64,000 nucleotides of DNA from Gemmatimonadaceae bacterium (GTDB lineage Bacteria > Gemmatimonadota > Gemmatimonadetes > Gemmatimonadales > Gemmatimonadaceae): NCBI GenBank assembly GCA_030835125.1, contig JAUQWM010000002.1:1-64000 (forward strand). The letters are read 5' to 3'. Shown here in pieces: positions 1 through 9,244 of this stretch; positions within the stretch are counted from its first letter, which is position 1, and the number at the start of each line of letters is the position of its first letter. The translations under genes and the position numbers were made by a program. The notes beneath the pieces are model-generated. The model ran no database searches, was not told the origin of the DNA, and worked only from the letters and a program-made list of their open reading frames with translations.

Positions 1-417
1 GAGCTGGCCGCGGCGATGCCCAGCCTGGACGCGCGCGACCAGGCCGCGTTCACGGAACGCGTCCGTTCGGTATCGATCGAGCGCGGCCTGCTGGAGCGGT
101 GCAACGACCTCGTGGTCCAGCCGGGGGACTTCGGATGGGACGATGTCGGGACCTGGGCCGCCCTGCGCCGCGCGCGTGAACTGGACGACACCGGCAACGG
201 CACCTCCGGCCGGGCCCATTTCCTCGATGCGAGCGGGAACGTGGTCCACGCCGAGGGGGCGCCGGTGGTGCTGTACGGCGTCGACGGGTTGCTGGTGGTG
301 ACGCTCCCCGGGTTGACGTTCGTGACCACGCTGGAGCGCGCCGCCGAGTTGCGCCCGCTGATCGACTCGCTGCCGCCGGACCTGCGTCGCACGGGCCCGG
401 GTGGCCCGGCCGCCTAA
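1..417 (+). CDS. manC: Mannose-1-phosphate guanylyltransferase, C-terminal part
   Basis: The window opens inside this gene; the frame is open from base 1 and ends at TAA 415-417. The enzyme makes GDP-mannose from mannose-1-phosphate and GTP in the cytoplasm, supplying mannosyl donors for exopolysaccharide or glycan synthesis. The visible part carries the family's signature: a SIERGLLE segment, then the acidic metal/sugar-binding block DFGWDDVGTW, followed by the C-terminal part of the nucleotidyltransferase fold and a short tail. There is no phosphomannose isomerase cupin domain, so this is the short single-function form. The stop codon lies inside a copy of the octamer GCCTAACG (412-419). 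The N-terminal GTP-binding region is outside the window. Confidence 0.85.
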   Translation, partial: ELAAAMPSLDARDQAAFTERVRSVSIERGLLERCNDLVVQPGDFGWDDVGTWAALRRARELDDTGNGTSGRAHFLDASGNVVHAEGAPVVLYGVDGLLVVTLPGLTFVTTLERAAELRPLIDSLPPDLRRTGPGGPAA

Positions 418-454
418 CGCGGCAGGCTGAAACGCGACCCCATCCCGTGCCGTA

Positions 455-1225
455 GTGCCAGGACCCATGCCCCCCGTCCGCCCGGCCGCCCCCCCGCGGC
501 AGTCCTACTGGGAACTCAGCCGGTCGCCACGGTACAGCATGGCGTTCGCGCTGCCGCTCCTGCTCCTGTACGAGGCGCTGGCGGTCGTCGTGAACGAGGG
601 CACGGGGCTGGGCATCCGGAACGGCGCCGACGTGCTCCTGCGCAGCATGGCGGCGGCGGTGCTCGGGGAACGCGGACCGCTGCTGTTCGGGGCCCTGGTC
701 GCGCTGGTCATCGCCGGCATCGCCATCCGCGACGCGCGCGGGAAGGACGGGCCGCGGCCGCGGATCATCGCCGTCATGCTCGCCGAGTCGGCCGTCCTGG
801 CGCTCGTGTTCGGGCTCGTCGTCGGCGTGGTGACCGCGCAACTGCTCGACGCGCTCCCCACCCTGTCGATCGCCCAGCCGGAGGCCATGGCCTGGCCGGT
901 CATGCTGATGGTGTCGTTAGGCGCCGGGGTGTACGAGGAACTGGTCTTCCGGGTCCTGCTGGTTTCGGGCCTCCTCGTGGGCGCGCGGACCCTCCTCGGG
1001 ATGGGCCGCGGGACCGCGACGGCGTTCGCGGTGGTCCTCGGGGCCCTCATCTTCTCGGCGTTCCATTACATCGGCCCCTACGGCGACCCGCTCGAGCTGC
1101 CGTCGTTCATCTTCCGGAGCGTGGCCGGGTTGGCCTTCAGTGGGCTCTATGTCACGCGCGGATTCGGCATCACCGCGTGGACCCACGCGCTCTACGACGT
1201 CTTCCTCCTCGCGGCGCGCGGCTGA
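455..1225 (+). CDS. CPBP family intramembrane metalloprotease
   Basis: Membrane-embedded protease of the CPBP/CAAX-protease (ABI) family, with several hydrophobic segments. The first catalytic motif is YEELVFR near residue 160 (paired glutamates plus arginine) and the second is the FSAFH block near residue 200. Bacterial members act on membrane-bound peptides or in bacteriocin self-immunity; the substrate here cannot be read from the sequence. The start could be GTG 455 or ATG 467; AGGA lies just ahead of the ATG but very close to it. It follows the mannose-1-phosphate enzyme by about 40 bases, so the two may be co-transcribed. The Ser-Leu-Gly before the catalytic motif uses the rare TTA codon inside a CGTTAGGC octamer (915-922). 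Confidence 0.85.
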   Translation: MPGPMPPVRPAAPPRQSYWELSRSPRYSMAFALPLLLLYEALAVVVNEGTGLGIRNGADVLLRSMAAAVLGERGPLLFGALVALVIAGIAIRDARGKDGPRPRIIAVMLAESAVLALVFGLVVGVVTAQLLDALPTLSIAQPEAMAWPVMLMVSLGAGVYEELVFRVLLVSGLLVGARTLLGMGRGTATAFAVVLGALIFSAFHYIGPYGDPLELPSFIFRSVAGLAFSGLYVTRGFGITAWTHALYDVFLLAARG

Positions 1226-1304
1226 CAGGGGGGCGGCGCCCCGGTAACTTCCTGCGGTGCGCCGGCATCGGCCCGCGCCCACGTGAACCGCCCGCCCCGT
1301 CGAG

Positions 1305-2366
1305 ATGAATCGCCACGCCGTCCTGTGTGCAGCGGCCATGCTGGCCGCCTGTGCCCCTCCGTCGTCCACGGCCACGACCGCGCCAGTGGCGGCGGCCTCG
1401 CCGGCGCCGGGCCGGGTGCGCATGCTCCTCGGCGCGCTCGCCCACGATTCCATGGAAGGCCGCCGCGTCGCCTCGCCTGGTGAGGCCCGCGCCGCGCGGT
1501 TCATCGCCGCGCGCTTCCGCGAGGCGGGACTCGAACCTGCGGGTGACAGCGGCTTCTTCCAGCGATTGCCGCTGGCCCTCGTCACCACCAGGACCCGGCT
1601 CGCCAACGGGCAGGAACGCGTCCGGACCGGTCCGAGGCTCATGCCATCCTTCGCCGACCTGGACACGGTGCCCGCGGAGCGGCGCCTGCAGAGCGTGAAC
1701 GTGGTCGGGATCCTCCGCGGGTCCGACCCGGCGCTCGCGTCCGAGGTCGTGGTCGTGGGCGCGCACTTCGACCACGTCGGCATCCAGCCGGCCGTCAATG
1801 GCGACTCGATCGCCAACGGCGCCGACGACGATGCGTCCGGGACGGTTGCCGTCATGGAGGCCGCGCGCTTGAGCGCCGCGGGACCACGACCGAAGCGCAC
1901 CATCGTCTTCGCGGCGTTCACCGGGGAAGAATCCGGCACGCTGGGCGTGCGCTGGTATGCCCTGCATCCGACCGTGCCCCTCGACCGCATCGCCGCGGAC
2001 ATCCAGGTGGAGATGATCGGCCGCCCCGACACCGCCGCCGGCGGCCCGGGCAAGGCCTGGCTCACCGGGTTCGAGCGGTCCACCATGGGGGCGACGCTCG
2101 CTGCCGCCGGGCTGCCAGTAGTAGCGGATCCCCGGCCGCAGCAGAGCTTCTTCACCCGCAGCGACAACATCGTCTTCGCGCGCCAGGGCGTCGTCGCCCA
2201 CACGCTGTCGTCGTTCAACCTCCACGCCGAGTACCACACGGTGAAGGATGAGGTGGCGCTGGTGGACTTCGACCACATGACCGCCATGGTGGACCTCGTC
2301 GCGCGCGCCGTGCGGACGGTCGCCGATGGTCCGCGCCTGACGTGGAACCCGGGCGGGAAGCCGTAG
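1305..2366 (+). CDS. M28 family zinc aminopeptidase lipoprotein
   Basis: Exported zinc peptidase of 353 residues. The N-terminus is a lipoprotein signal with lipobox LAAC, so the protein should be anchored to a membrane facing the periplasm or outside. The M28 fold is shown by GAHFDH near residue 152 (first zinc histidine), NGADDDASG near 173 (bridging aspartate), TGEESG near 205 (catalytic glutamate plus metal glutamate), a later EMIGRPD block and the C-terminal AEYHTVKDE histidine. Such enzymes remove N-terminal residues from peptides taken from the environment. The gene stands alone; the gap after it is filled with heptamer repeats. Confidence 0.9.
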   Translation: MNRHAVLCAAAMLAACAPPSSTATTAPVAAASPAPGRVRMLLGALAHDSMEGRRVASPGEARAARFIAARFREAGLEPAGDSGFFQRLPLALVTTRTRLANGQERVRTGPRLMPSFADLDTVPAERRLQSVNVVGILRGSDPALASEVVVVGAHFDHVGIQPAVNGDSIANGADDDASGTVAVMEAARLSAAGPRPKRTIVFAAFTGEESGTLGVRWYALHPTVPLDRIAADIQVEMIGRPDTAAGGPGKAWLTGFERSTMGATLAAAGLPVVADPRPQQSFFTRSDNIVFARQGVVAHTLSSFNLHAEYHTVKDEVALVDFDHMTAMVDLVARAVRTVADGPRLTWNPGGKP

Positions 2367-2375
2367 CGAAAAGAC

Positions 2376-2458
2376 AGGCATCAGGCATCGAGCCGGGCAT
2401 CAGGCATCGGGCATCGGGCATCGGGCCGGGCATCAGGCATCAGGCATCGGGCATCAGG
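2376..2458. repeat. Heptanucleotide tandem array, unit GCATCRG
   Basis: Run of 7-bp units GCATCAG, GCATCGG and GCATCGA with occasional CCGG interruptions, in the gap between the M28 peptidase and the PLP enzyme. The same unit family appears inverted at 11746-11773. Confidence 0.9.
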
Positions 2459-2468
2459 TTGCGGTTGC

Positions 2469-2489
2469 GAGTCACGAGTCACGAGTCAC
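2469..2489. repeat. Heptanucleotide tandem array, unit GAGTCAC (3 copies)
   Basis: Three perfect GAGTCAC units ending 20 bases before the start codon of the next gene, where a ribosome-binding site would normally lie nearby. The unit recurs at 24622 and in degenerate form at 27093. Confidence 0.9.
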
Positions 2490-2508
2490 GAATTAACGAC
2501 AGACCTCC

Positions 2509-3627
2509 ATGAGATTCGAGACCCTGTGTGTGCACGCTGGGACCGGTCCGGACCAGGTCACTGGTGCCGTGGCTCCGCCGATCCATCTCTCGACGACCTT
2601 CGAGCGCGATGCCGACGGGGAGTTCCGCCGCGGCTTCAAGTACGCGCGGGACCTCAACCCCACTCGTCAGGCACTCGAGCGTGCGATGGCCGCCGTCGAG
2701 GGCGGGGCGGCCGCGTTGGCGTTCGCGTCGGGCCAGGCCGCGACCAGCGCGGTCTTCCAGGCCCTCCGCCCCGGCGATCACGTCATCCTCCCGGATGCCG
2801 TCTACTACGGCACGCCGAAGCTCGTCCAGGACCTGTTCGTTCCGTGGGGACTCTCCTGCTCGACGGTCCGCATGGACGACCTCGACGCGGTGCGCGCCGC
2901 GATCCGCGCGGAAACGCGGCTCATCTGGGTCGAGACGCCCTCCAATCCCCTCCTCACCATCACCGACATCGCCGGCATCGTCGCCATCGGCCGTGACGCC
3001 GGGGCCCGCGTTGCCGTGGACAACACCTGGGCGACCCCGGTCGGTCAGCGCCCGATCGAACTCGGCGCCGACATCGCCATGCACGCCAGCACCAAGTACC
3101 TCGGCGGGCATTCCGACGTCATGGGCGGCCTGCTGGTGGCACGGGAGGATGATGAGTTCTTTGCCCGCGTCCGGTCCATCCAGGCGACGGCCGGCGGAAT
3201 CGCCGCGCCGTTCGATTCGTGGCTAATCCTGCGCGGGCTCAAGACCCTTCCATGGCGGGTGCGGGCGCAGACCGAAAACGCCCGCGCGGTCACGTCGTTC
3301 CTCGCCTCCCACCCGCGGGTCAGCGCCGTCCATTACTCTGGACTGGCTTCTCACGCCGGCCATGCCATCGCCGCGCGACAGATGCGGCTTTTCGGGGGGA
3401 TGGCCTCATTCGAGGTCCGGGGCGGCCGCGCCGACGCCATGGGCGTCGCGTCCAGGTGTCGGGTATTCACCCGCGCCACGAGCCTGGGGGGCGCGGAGAG
3501 CCTCATCGAGCATCGGGCGTCAATCGAGGGTCCCACCACGCGCGCGCCCGAGGGCCTCCTGCGCATTTCGCTCGGTCTCGAGCATCCGGATGACCTGGTC
3601 GAGGATTTATCCGAGGCCCTTGGATGA
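2509..3627 (+). CDS. PLP-dependent trans-sulfuration enzyme (cystathionine gamma-synthase/lyase family)
   Basis: Cytoplasmic pyridoxal-phosphate enzyme of the Cys/Met metabolism family, 372 residues, near the usual length of about 380. The Schiff-base lysine is K196 in STKYLGGH; upstream are the cofactor-contacting FASGQAA and VDNTWATP blocks, and near the end is the family block SLGGAESLIEH. It catalyses beta- or gamma-elimination or replacement on cystathionine or an O-acylhomoserine; sequence alone does not separate gamma-synthase, gamma-lyase and beta-lyase. There is no convincing Shine-Dalgarno ahead of ATG 2509. No methionine or cysteine pathway gene is next to it, so it gets no help from context. 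Confidence 0.88.
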   Translation: MRFETLCVHAGTGPDQVTGAVAPPIHLSTTFERDADGEFRRGFKYARDLNPTRQALERAMAAVEGGAAALAFASGQAATSAVFQALRPGDHVILPDAVYYGTPKLVQDLFVPWGLSCSTVRMDDLDAVRAAIRAETRLIWVETPSNPLLTITDIAGIVAIGRDAGARVAVDNTWATPVGQRPIELGADIAMHASTKYLGGHSDVMGGLLVAREDDEFFARVRSIQATAGGIAAPFDSWLILRGLKTLPWRVRAQTENARAVTSFLASHPRVSAVHYSGLASHAGHAIAARQMRLFGGMASFEVRGGRADAMGVASRCRVFTRATSLGGAESLIEHRASIEGPTTRAPEGLLRISLGLEHPDDLVEDLSEALG

Positions 3628-3810
3628 ACAATCCGGGCGGGAACGGCATGGCCCAGTCCGGGTACACCAGCGGTTCGCATTCTCGATCGATCGATCGCTC
3701 GCGCCCGCGCGTTCCGGACCATGCCGTTTCGTCGTCCGGGAGCAGTGGCTGCAGGGTGTCTGCCTTCAGGTTCGCGTGATCCGTACCGTTCGCCGCTGCC
3801 GAGGAATTCC

Positions 3811-5778
3811 GTGCCCGTGAAACGACTGATGCTCCTGGCGGCCGCGTTCGCGCTCGCCGCCTGTAACGATGGACCGACGACGCCCGTGGCCACGGCCGCG
3901 GTGGTCGCGATCACCACGCCGCAGACGGTCCTGGTGGTCGGGGGCACCGTGACGCTCACGGCGACCGTGTATGATGGTGCCGGCAAGAAGATCCCGAACG
4001 CCCAGGTCACGTGGCGCAGCCTCAGCCCGACGGTAGCGTCCGTCTCGGGCTCCGGTCTCGTGACCGGCGTGGGAACGGGTCAGGTCACGATCGAGGCGGA
4101 GTCGTCAGGCAAGGTCGGCTCTGTTGCGTTGACCGTCGACCCCGATCCGTGCACCAATCCCATCGCCCTGAACGTGGGTCAGGTGCGCATCCTCTCGGGC
4201 CCGGCAGCCGTCGCCTGCGTGACGCTGGCCGCGACGACCGGCCCGTCCGACTACCTCTTTGTGACGGCCAACGCCGAGCAGGCCCAGGACAACACCGCGT
4301 TCTACTCGGTGGCGCTCCAGTTGGGCAACGTGAACGCCATGGCATCGGCAATGGGCGCGCTGGCCTTCGATCCGCGCGCCTTCCTGGAATTGCAGGCCAT
4401 CGAGCAGGTCGACCGTGCCGAGGAACGCCTGCGCGCACAGGAGCGCTCCCTGTTCCGGCGCGTGCATCCGGCTGTGGGCGACGATCGCCAGCCGCAGGCC
4501 GCGCTGTCGGTTTCGGCGGCGATCGCCGCCGAGGGGGACACCGTCACCCTCCGCGTGCCGGACCTCAATTCTTCGAACCTCTGCACGTCCTACAAGGACA
4601 TCCGCGGCGCGGTGAAGAAGGTGACGGCCCACGTGACGATCGTGCAGGACGTGGCGTCGCCGACGACCGGATTCACGGCCACCGACTTCACCGAGATCGG
4701 CCAGGAATTCGAGTCCCTGATCTACCCGACCACGCGGAACTACTTCGGGAACGAGACCGACCGGAACGCCGACGGGCGCGTCACGATCCTCTATACGCCC
4801 GAGGTGAACAAGGCCACGGCGCAGGGTGCCGCCGGATTCGTCGCCGGGTTCTTCTGGGCGGGGGACCTGGTGAAGAAGACGGAATGGGAGCAACTCGACA
4901 TCCCGTGCCCGCAGACCAACGAACAGGAAGTGTTCTACATGCTGGTCCCCGATCCCGCCGGGACGATCAACGGGAACCAGCGCTCGGTGTCGCTCGTCCG
5001 CCAGAACACGCGCGGCACGATCGCCCACGAGTTCCAGCACATGATCAACCAGGGGCAGCGCCTGCTGAACCCGGTTGTGGACAGCGCCGAGACGGTGTGG
5101 CTCAACGAGGGCCTCTCGCACTTCGCGGAGGAGGTCACCGGCCGCGCCAAGCGCGGGTTCTCCGACTTCCAGAAGCTGACGTTCGAGGACGTGAATCCGG
5201 GCGGGCAGTCGGGTGATGACTACAACGCGTTCTTCCGCCAGAACCTCGCGCGGTACCGGGCCTGGATGCAGCGCCCCGACACCTCGTCCCCGACGTCGAA
5301 CTCGGCGGCCGGCCAACTCGCGCCGCGCGGCGCGGCGTGGATGCTGTTGCGGTACGCCGCCGACTTCCATGGCGGCGGCAACCTGAAGGCGTTCCTGCGG
5401 AGCGTGGTCGCGGGCCCCGATGTCGGACTGCGCAACCTGCTCCAGCATGCCAACGGCGCCCAGTTTGACGACTTGTTGAGCGGCTGGCTTGTGAGTCAGT
5501 TCACGGATGGGTTGAACGTGCCGGGCCTTCCGGCGCGCTTCACCATGGCGAGTTGGGCGGTGCGCGACGCGATGGCCGGCGTGAACAACAACGTGTTCCC
5601 GCTGCTCGTGACGCCGCTCCCGGCTCAGGTGGACACGAAGTCCATTTCAGGCTCGGGGAATTACTTCCGGCTGATCCGGACCGCGGCCTCCGGCGAGACG
5701 ACGTTCCGGATGGTGGCACCGGGCGGCTCGCAGGTTGGGTTTGCGGGAGCCAGGGTATATGTCGTCAGGATAGGATAG
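3811..5778 (+). CDS. Secreted lipoprotein with Ig-like (Big2) domain and M30-like metalloprotease domain
   Basis: Surface-directed lipoprotein of about 655 residues. I start it at GTG 3811 (GTG 3817 is also possible), behind GAGGAA, because translation from there gives a clean signal peptide ending in lipobox LAAC. Next comes a bacterial Ig-like fold of the Big2 type (roughly residues 25-110, block TVTLTATVYDGAG). The C-terminal half holds a zinc-protease site HEFQH at 406-410 followed by NEGLSHFAEE, as in hyicolysin-type M30 peptidases. The likely role is degradation of extracellular protein, the Ig domain acting as a spacer or adhesion module. It converges on the exporter gene downstream. 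Confidence 0.82.
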   Translation: MPVKRLMLLAAAFALAACNDGPTTPVATAAVVAITTPQTVLVVGGTVTLTATVYDGAGKKIPNAQVTWRSLSPTVASVSGSGLVTGVGTGQVTIEAESSGKVGSVALTVDPDPCTNPIALNVGQVRILSGPAAVACVTLAATTGPSDYLFVTANAEQAQDNTAFYSVALQLGNVNAMASAMGALAFDPRAFLELQAIEQVDRAEERLRAQERSLFRRVHPAVGDDRQPQAALSVSAAIAAEGDTVTLRVPDLNSSNLCTSYKDIRGAVKKVTAHVTIVQDVASPTTGFTATDFTEIGQEFESLIYPTTRNYFGNETDRNADGRVTILYTPEVNKATAQGAAGFVAGFFWAGDLVKKTEWEQLDIPCPQTNEQEVFYMLVPDPAGTINGNQRSVSLVRQNTRGTIAHEFQHMINQGQRLLNPVVDSAETVWLNEGLSHFAEEVTGRAKRGFSDFQKLTFEDVNPGGQSGDDYNAFFRQNLARYRAWMQRPDTSSPTSNSAAGQLAPRGAAWMLLRYAADFHGGGNLKAFLRSVVAGPDVGLRNLLQHANGAQFDDLLSGWLVSQFTDGLNVPGLPARFTMASWAVRDAMAGVNNNVFPLLVTPLPAQVDTKSISGSGNYFRLIRTAASGETTFRMVAPGGSQVGFAGARVYVVRIG

Positions 5779-5804
5779 CGGCTGCGGAGAGACGGACGGC
5801 TGGC

Positions 5805-5982
5805 GGGGAGCTGCGTACTGATAGCCCCAGCAGAAGCGCTGCGTACTGATTGCCACGGGCTGGGCCTGCCGCAGCGTGCTGGAGCTGGTGGGGAAGCCGC
5901 GTTAGGCATCCCCCAGCCCCCAGCCCCCAGCCCCAGCCCGCAGTCCCAGCAGCAGCAGGCAGCAATCAGCACGCAGCTCCCC
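5805..5982. repeat. Long inverted repeat with CAGCCCC heptamers between convergent genes
   Basis: An 18-base arm at 5805-5822 (GGGGAGCTGCGTACTGAT) has its reverse complement, with one mismatch, at 5965-5982, directly at the stop codon of the convergent permease gene. Inside are three CAGCCCC heptamers (5914-5934) with a further CAGTCCC, and a CGTTAGGC octamer at 5900-5907. The transcript could fold into a long stem between the two gene ends and may act as a two-way terminator. Related words (GCTGCGTGCTG, AGCAATCA.CACGCAGC) occur at 10.8 kb and 21.0 kb. Confidence 0.8.
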
Positions 5983-8546
5983 TATTGCTCCCGGAGTGCC
6001 GCCATCGGCGTTTCCCGGAACACGTCCCGCCCGGCCAGTAGCCCGATCGAGACCGTCAGCAGCAGCAGCAGCCCGGCGATCGTGCCCGCCTCGAGGAACG
6101 CCGGCTCGAACGGCCGCTCGAAGACGAAGCGCAGCAGCAGCCAGGCGCCACCGAACGACAGCACCATGCCCGCCAGGCTGCCGAGGATCCCGAGCAGGGC
6201 ATACTCGGAGAACAGGATCCGCGTGATCTGGCGGCGGGTCGCGCCGAGGGTCTTGAGCAGCACTCCCTCGCGCACGCGGTCGCGCCGGGTGGCCGACACC
6301 GCCGAGAACAGCACCGGCACGCCCATCGCGAGGCTGAAGATCGCCAGGAACCGGATCGCGGTCGTGGCGCGTTGCGAGATCTCGGCCACCGTCCGCTTGA
6401 CGAGGGACAGGTCCAGGCTCGCCACGTTAGGGTAGCGGCGCACCACGTCGCGCTGCAGCGCCGCCACGGCCGAGTCGCCGGGCGCGACCAGCATCGCGGC
6501 ATACGTCTCCGGGGCCCCGGCGAGGGCCTCGGGCTCGAAGACGGCGAAGAAGTTCAGCTCGAAGCGCTGCCAGTTCACCTCGCGCAGGCTCGTGATGACG
6601 GTCGGCACCTTGATGCCCTGCACGTCCCAGGTGATGGTGTCGCCAAGGGCGGCGCCGAGCGAGGTCGCCACCTCGGTCTCCATCGAGACCTGCCGCGTGC
6701 CGCCCGGCGCGGTCGGCCGGTCGCCGAACCAGGTGCCGGCGAGCACCTTCTCCGAGGCGGTCACGTCGCGGCGGTACGTCGAGCGGTACTCGCGGCGGAA
6801 GGCCCACGATCCCTCGCGTCGCCGCGTGGAGTCGGCCAGGATCTCCGCCACCGGGCGTCCATTGAGTGCGGCCACGCGCATGGTGATGATCGGGACGCGC
6901 GCCACGTACTCGTGCCGCTGCGCCGCCACGATCGAGTCGATGCCCGGCATCTGGTCGCCCTGGATGTCGAAGAACACCAGGTTGCCACGGGCGTTGAACT
7001 CCGCCTGGCGGAACGTCGCCAGCAGGTTGGACTGGACGAGGTAGAGCGTGGTGACCAGGAACGCGCCGAAGCCGAGGGACAGCACCACGCTCCGCGTCTG
7101 GTTGCCCGGCCGGTACAGGTTTGCCACGCCCTGCCTGACGACGTACGGCCAGCCGGCGCGGATCATCCGTCGCGCCGCGAACGTGAGCACCGCCGCGCTC
7201 GCGGTCAGCGCCAGGAGGGCACCGGCGATCCCGCCGCTGAAGGCGAACAGCTCCTCGGGATTCTCGGCGCGCGTCGCCGAGAGGCCGACCACGGAGAGCG
7301 CCACGAGGACGTTGACCAGGACGAGCGGCGGGTCGCGCCACCAGCGGCGGGCGCGGCCGCCGTCATCGCCCTTCCGGAGCGCCTGCAGCGGCGAGACGCG
7401 GCGCAGCGCCAGCAGCGGCCGGAGCGCGAACGCCAGCGCGATCCACAGGCCCAGCAGCATCCCCATGCCGATCGCGCGCGGCTCGAGCCGGACCTGCACC
7501 TCCACCGGGAGCACGTCCCCGATCGCCCCGGGGAGGAGGAACTGGATCCCCACGCCTAACGCCGCGCCGAAGGCCGCGCCGAGCAGGCCCATCGCCGCGG
7601 CCTGGGTGATGTAGATGACCATGACCTGCCGGGTCGTCGCGCCCAGGCAGCGGAGTACGGCGACGGTGTCGATCTTCCGCATCACCCAGGCGTTGACGCC
7701 GCTGGCCACGCCCACGCCGCCGAGGAGCAGGGCGATGATGCCGACCAGCCCGAGGAAGTTCGACAGCTCCTGGATCCCCTCGGTGATGTTCGATTCCTGC
7801 TGGCGGATCGTGCGCGCCCGCAGTTGCGCGGTGTCGAGGCGCGGGCGGAGGTCCTTGACCAGGTCGTCGGGACTCCCGGACTCGAGCCGGGCGTAGGCCT
7901 CGAAGTCCCCGCGGCTGCCGGTGATGAGGAGGCGGGTGCCGGCCATGTGCTCCTCGGCCATGAAGAGCCGCGGCGCCATCGCACCGGCGATGCCCGGGTC
8001 CCCCGGCACCTGGTCGAGCGCCCCCAGCACCTCGAACGTGAGGTAGCCGATGGAGATCGTGTCCCCGGGGCGCGCGTCGAGTCCCATCATCAGCGACGGG
8101 TCGAGCAGGACGTTGCGACCCTGGCGCAGTCGCTCCCACTGGCCGGCGGGGCGCGTGGTGATGGTGCCGTAGAGCGGGTATCCGGGGCCGACCGCGCGCA
8201 CGTTGGCCAGGCGCGTGGTGTTGGTGCGCGGCGCGTACGCCATCGAGGCGAACGAGGTCTGCCGGGTGATCGTCGCGCCCCGGGCGCGGAACTCCTCCAG
8301 CACCGAGTCGGCGGCCGGCGTCCAGGCGCGCGTGGAGAACACGATGTCCCCGCCGACCAGCGCCCGCGACTGCTCGCGGACCGAGCGGGTGATGTTGCCG
8401 GCGAACGAGTCGATCGCCACCAGCGCCGCCACACCTAACGAGATGGCCGACATGTAGAGCAGCAGCTTGCGCCGCGTGCTGCGCGACTCGCGCCAGGCGA
8501 GCCCGAACAGGGGGGCGAGCCGCGGACGAGGGCCGGCCGGGGTCAT
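5982..8546 (-). CDS. ybbP: ABC exporter permease, YbbP-like (two FtsX domains)
   Basis: Inner-membrane permease of 854 residues with two FtsX-type domains, each made of a periplasmic MacB-like section and a three-helix membrane block; a first membrane segment lies near residues 28-48. Size and domain plan match E. coli YbbP. The start ATG 8546-8544 overlaps the stop of the ATPase gene as ATGA, so translation is coupled. Gene neighbourhood supports the call: ATPase upstream and a TesA-like esterase divergent, the same trio as ybbA-ybbP-tesA in enterobacteria. The substrate is unknown; a role in lipid or lipoprotein traffic is inferred from the family and the esterase neighbour. Confidence 0.88.
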   Translation of the reverse strand: MTPAGPRPRLAPLFGLAWRESRSTRRKLLLYMSAISLGVAALVAIDSFAGNITRSVREQSRALVGGDIVFSTRAWTPAADSVLEEFRARGATITRQTSFASMAYAPRTNTTRLANVRAVGPGYPLYGTITTRPAGQWERLRQGRNVLLDPSLMMGLDARPGDTISIGYLTFEVLGALDQVPGDPGIAGAMAPRLFMAEEHMAGTRLLITGSRGDFEAYARLESGSPDDLVKDLRPRLDTAQLRARTIRQQESNITEGIQELSNFLGLVGIIALLLGGVGVASGVNAWVMRKIDTVAVLRCLGATTRQVMVIYITQAAAMGLLGAAFGAALGVGIQFLLPGAIGDVLPVEVQVRLEPRAIGMGMLLGLWIALAFALRPLLALRRVSPLQALRKGDDGGRARRWWRDPPLVLVNVLVALSVVGLSATRAENPEELFAFSGGIAGALLALTASAAVLTFAARRMIRAGWPYVVRQGVANLYRPGNQTRSVVLSLGFGAFLVTTLYLVQSNLLATFRQAEFNARGNLVFFDIQGDQMPGIDSIVAAQRHEYVARVPIITMRVAALNGRPVAEILADSTRRREGSWAFRREYRSTYRRDVTASEKVLAGTWFGDRPTAPGGTRQVSMETEVATSLGAALGDTITWDVQGIKVPTVITSLREVNWQRFELNFFAVFEPEALAGAPETYAAMLVAPGDSAVAALQRDVVRRYPNVASLDLSLVKRTVAEISQRATTAIRFLAIFSLAMGVPVLFSAVSATRRDRVREGVLLKTLGATRRQITRILFSEYALLGILGSLAGMVLSFGGAWLLLRFVFERPFEPAFLEAGTIAGLLLLLTVSIGLLAGRDVFRETPMAALREQ

Positions 8547-9244
8547 GGTCCCGTCCCCGGTCCCGCGTCCCCCGTTCCGTTCGTGTCCTCGACGACCAGC
8601 CCGTCGGCGAGCCGGATCAGGCGCTGGGCCCGCCGGGCCAGCCCCAGGTCGTGCGTCACCAGCACGATCGTGGTGCGGGACTCGCGGTTCAGCTCCTCCA
8701 GCAGTTCCACGATGCGCGCGCCGGTGCTGCCGTCGAGGTTCCCGGTGGGCTCGTCGGCGAACAGGATGGCCGGCCGGTTGGAGAAGGCGCGGGCGATCGC
8801 CACGCGCTGCTGCTCGCCCCCCGAGAGCTGCGTCGGGAGGTGGTCGAGCCGGTCGCCCAGTCCCACGCGCTCGAGCAGTTCCCGGGCGCGGTGCGACGCG
8901 CCGGAATCGCCGCGGAGTTCCAGCGGCACCTGCACGTTCTCGAGCGCATTCAGGGTCGGGATCAGTTGAAAGCTCTGGAACACGAACCCAACTTTCTGTC
9001 CGCGAAGCCGGGCGCGCTCGTCTTCGGTCATCGCCGTCAGGTCGGCGTCGTCGAGGAGCACGCGGCCCCGCGACGGCGTATCGAGCCCGGCCAGGAGGCC
9101 GAGCAACGTCGTCTTCCCGCTGCCGGATGGGCCCACGATGGCGACGAATGTGCCCTGTGGAATCGTGAACGAAACGTCCCGCAGCACGGTCAGGTGGTGC
9201 GAGCCGCTGTCAAATTCCTTGGTGAGGCCCTGCGCGACGAGCAT
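8543..9244 (-). CDS. ybbA: ABC transporter ATP-binding protein, YbbA/LolD-type
   Basis: Cytoplasmic ATPase of 233 residues that powers the adjacent permease. It has Walker A GPSGSGKTT, signature LSGGEQQR, and Walker B ILFADEPTGNLD, the 'GNLD' extension typical of the LolD/MacB/YbbA subgroup. An open frame continues further upstream, but the protein family begins at the MLVAQGLTKEF segment, so I place the start at ATG 9244. That codon overlaps the start codon of the divergent esterase gene (both share the four bases CATG at 9242-9245). A longer product starting farther upstream cannot be excluded but would lie antisense within the esterase signal region. Confidence 0.92.
   Translation of the reverse strand: MLVAQGLTKEFDSGSHHLTVLRDVSFTIPQGTFVAIVGPSGSGKTTLLGLLAGLDTPSRGRVLLDDADLTAMTEDERARLRGQKVGFVFQSFQLIPTLNALENVQVPLELRGDSGASHRARELLERVGLGDRLDHLPTQLSGGEQQRVAIARAFSNRPAILFADEPTGNLDGSTGARIVELLEELNRESRTTIVLVTHDLGLARRAQRLIRLADGLVVEDTNGTGDAGPGTGP

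Noticed and set aside
6372-7559. Long open frames antisense to the YbbP-type permease (and similar ones opposite ftsH and the kinase genes)
   Set aside because: They are frame shadows of GC-rich genes: Arg/His/Gly-rich translations with no motifs.
5982-9244. MacB antibiotic exporter
   Set aside because: The permease size, two FtsX units and the divergent esterase fit the YbbA/YbbP/TesA set better than MacB.
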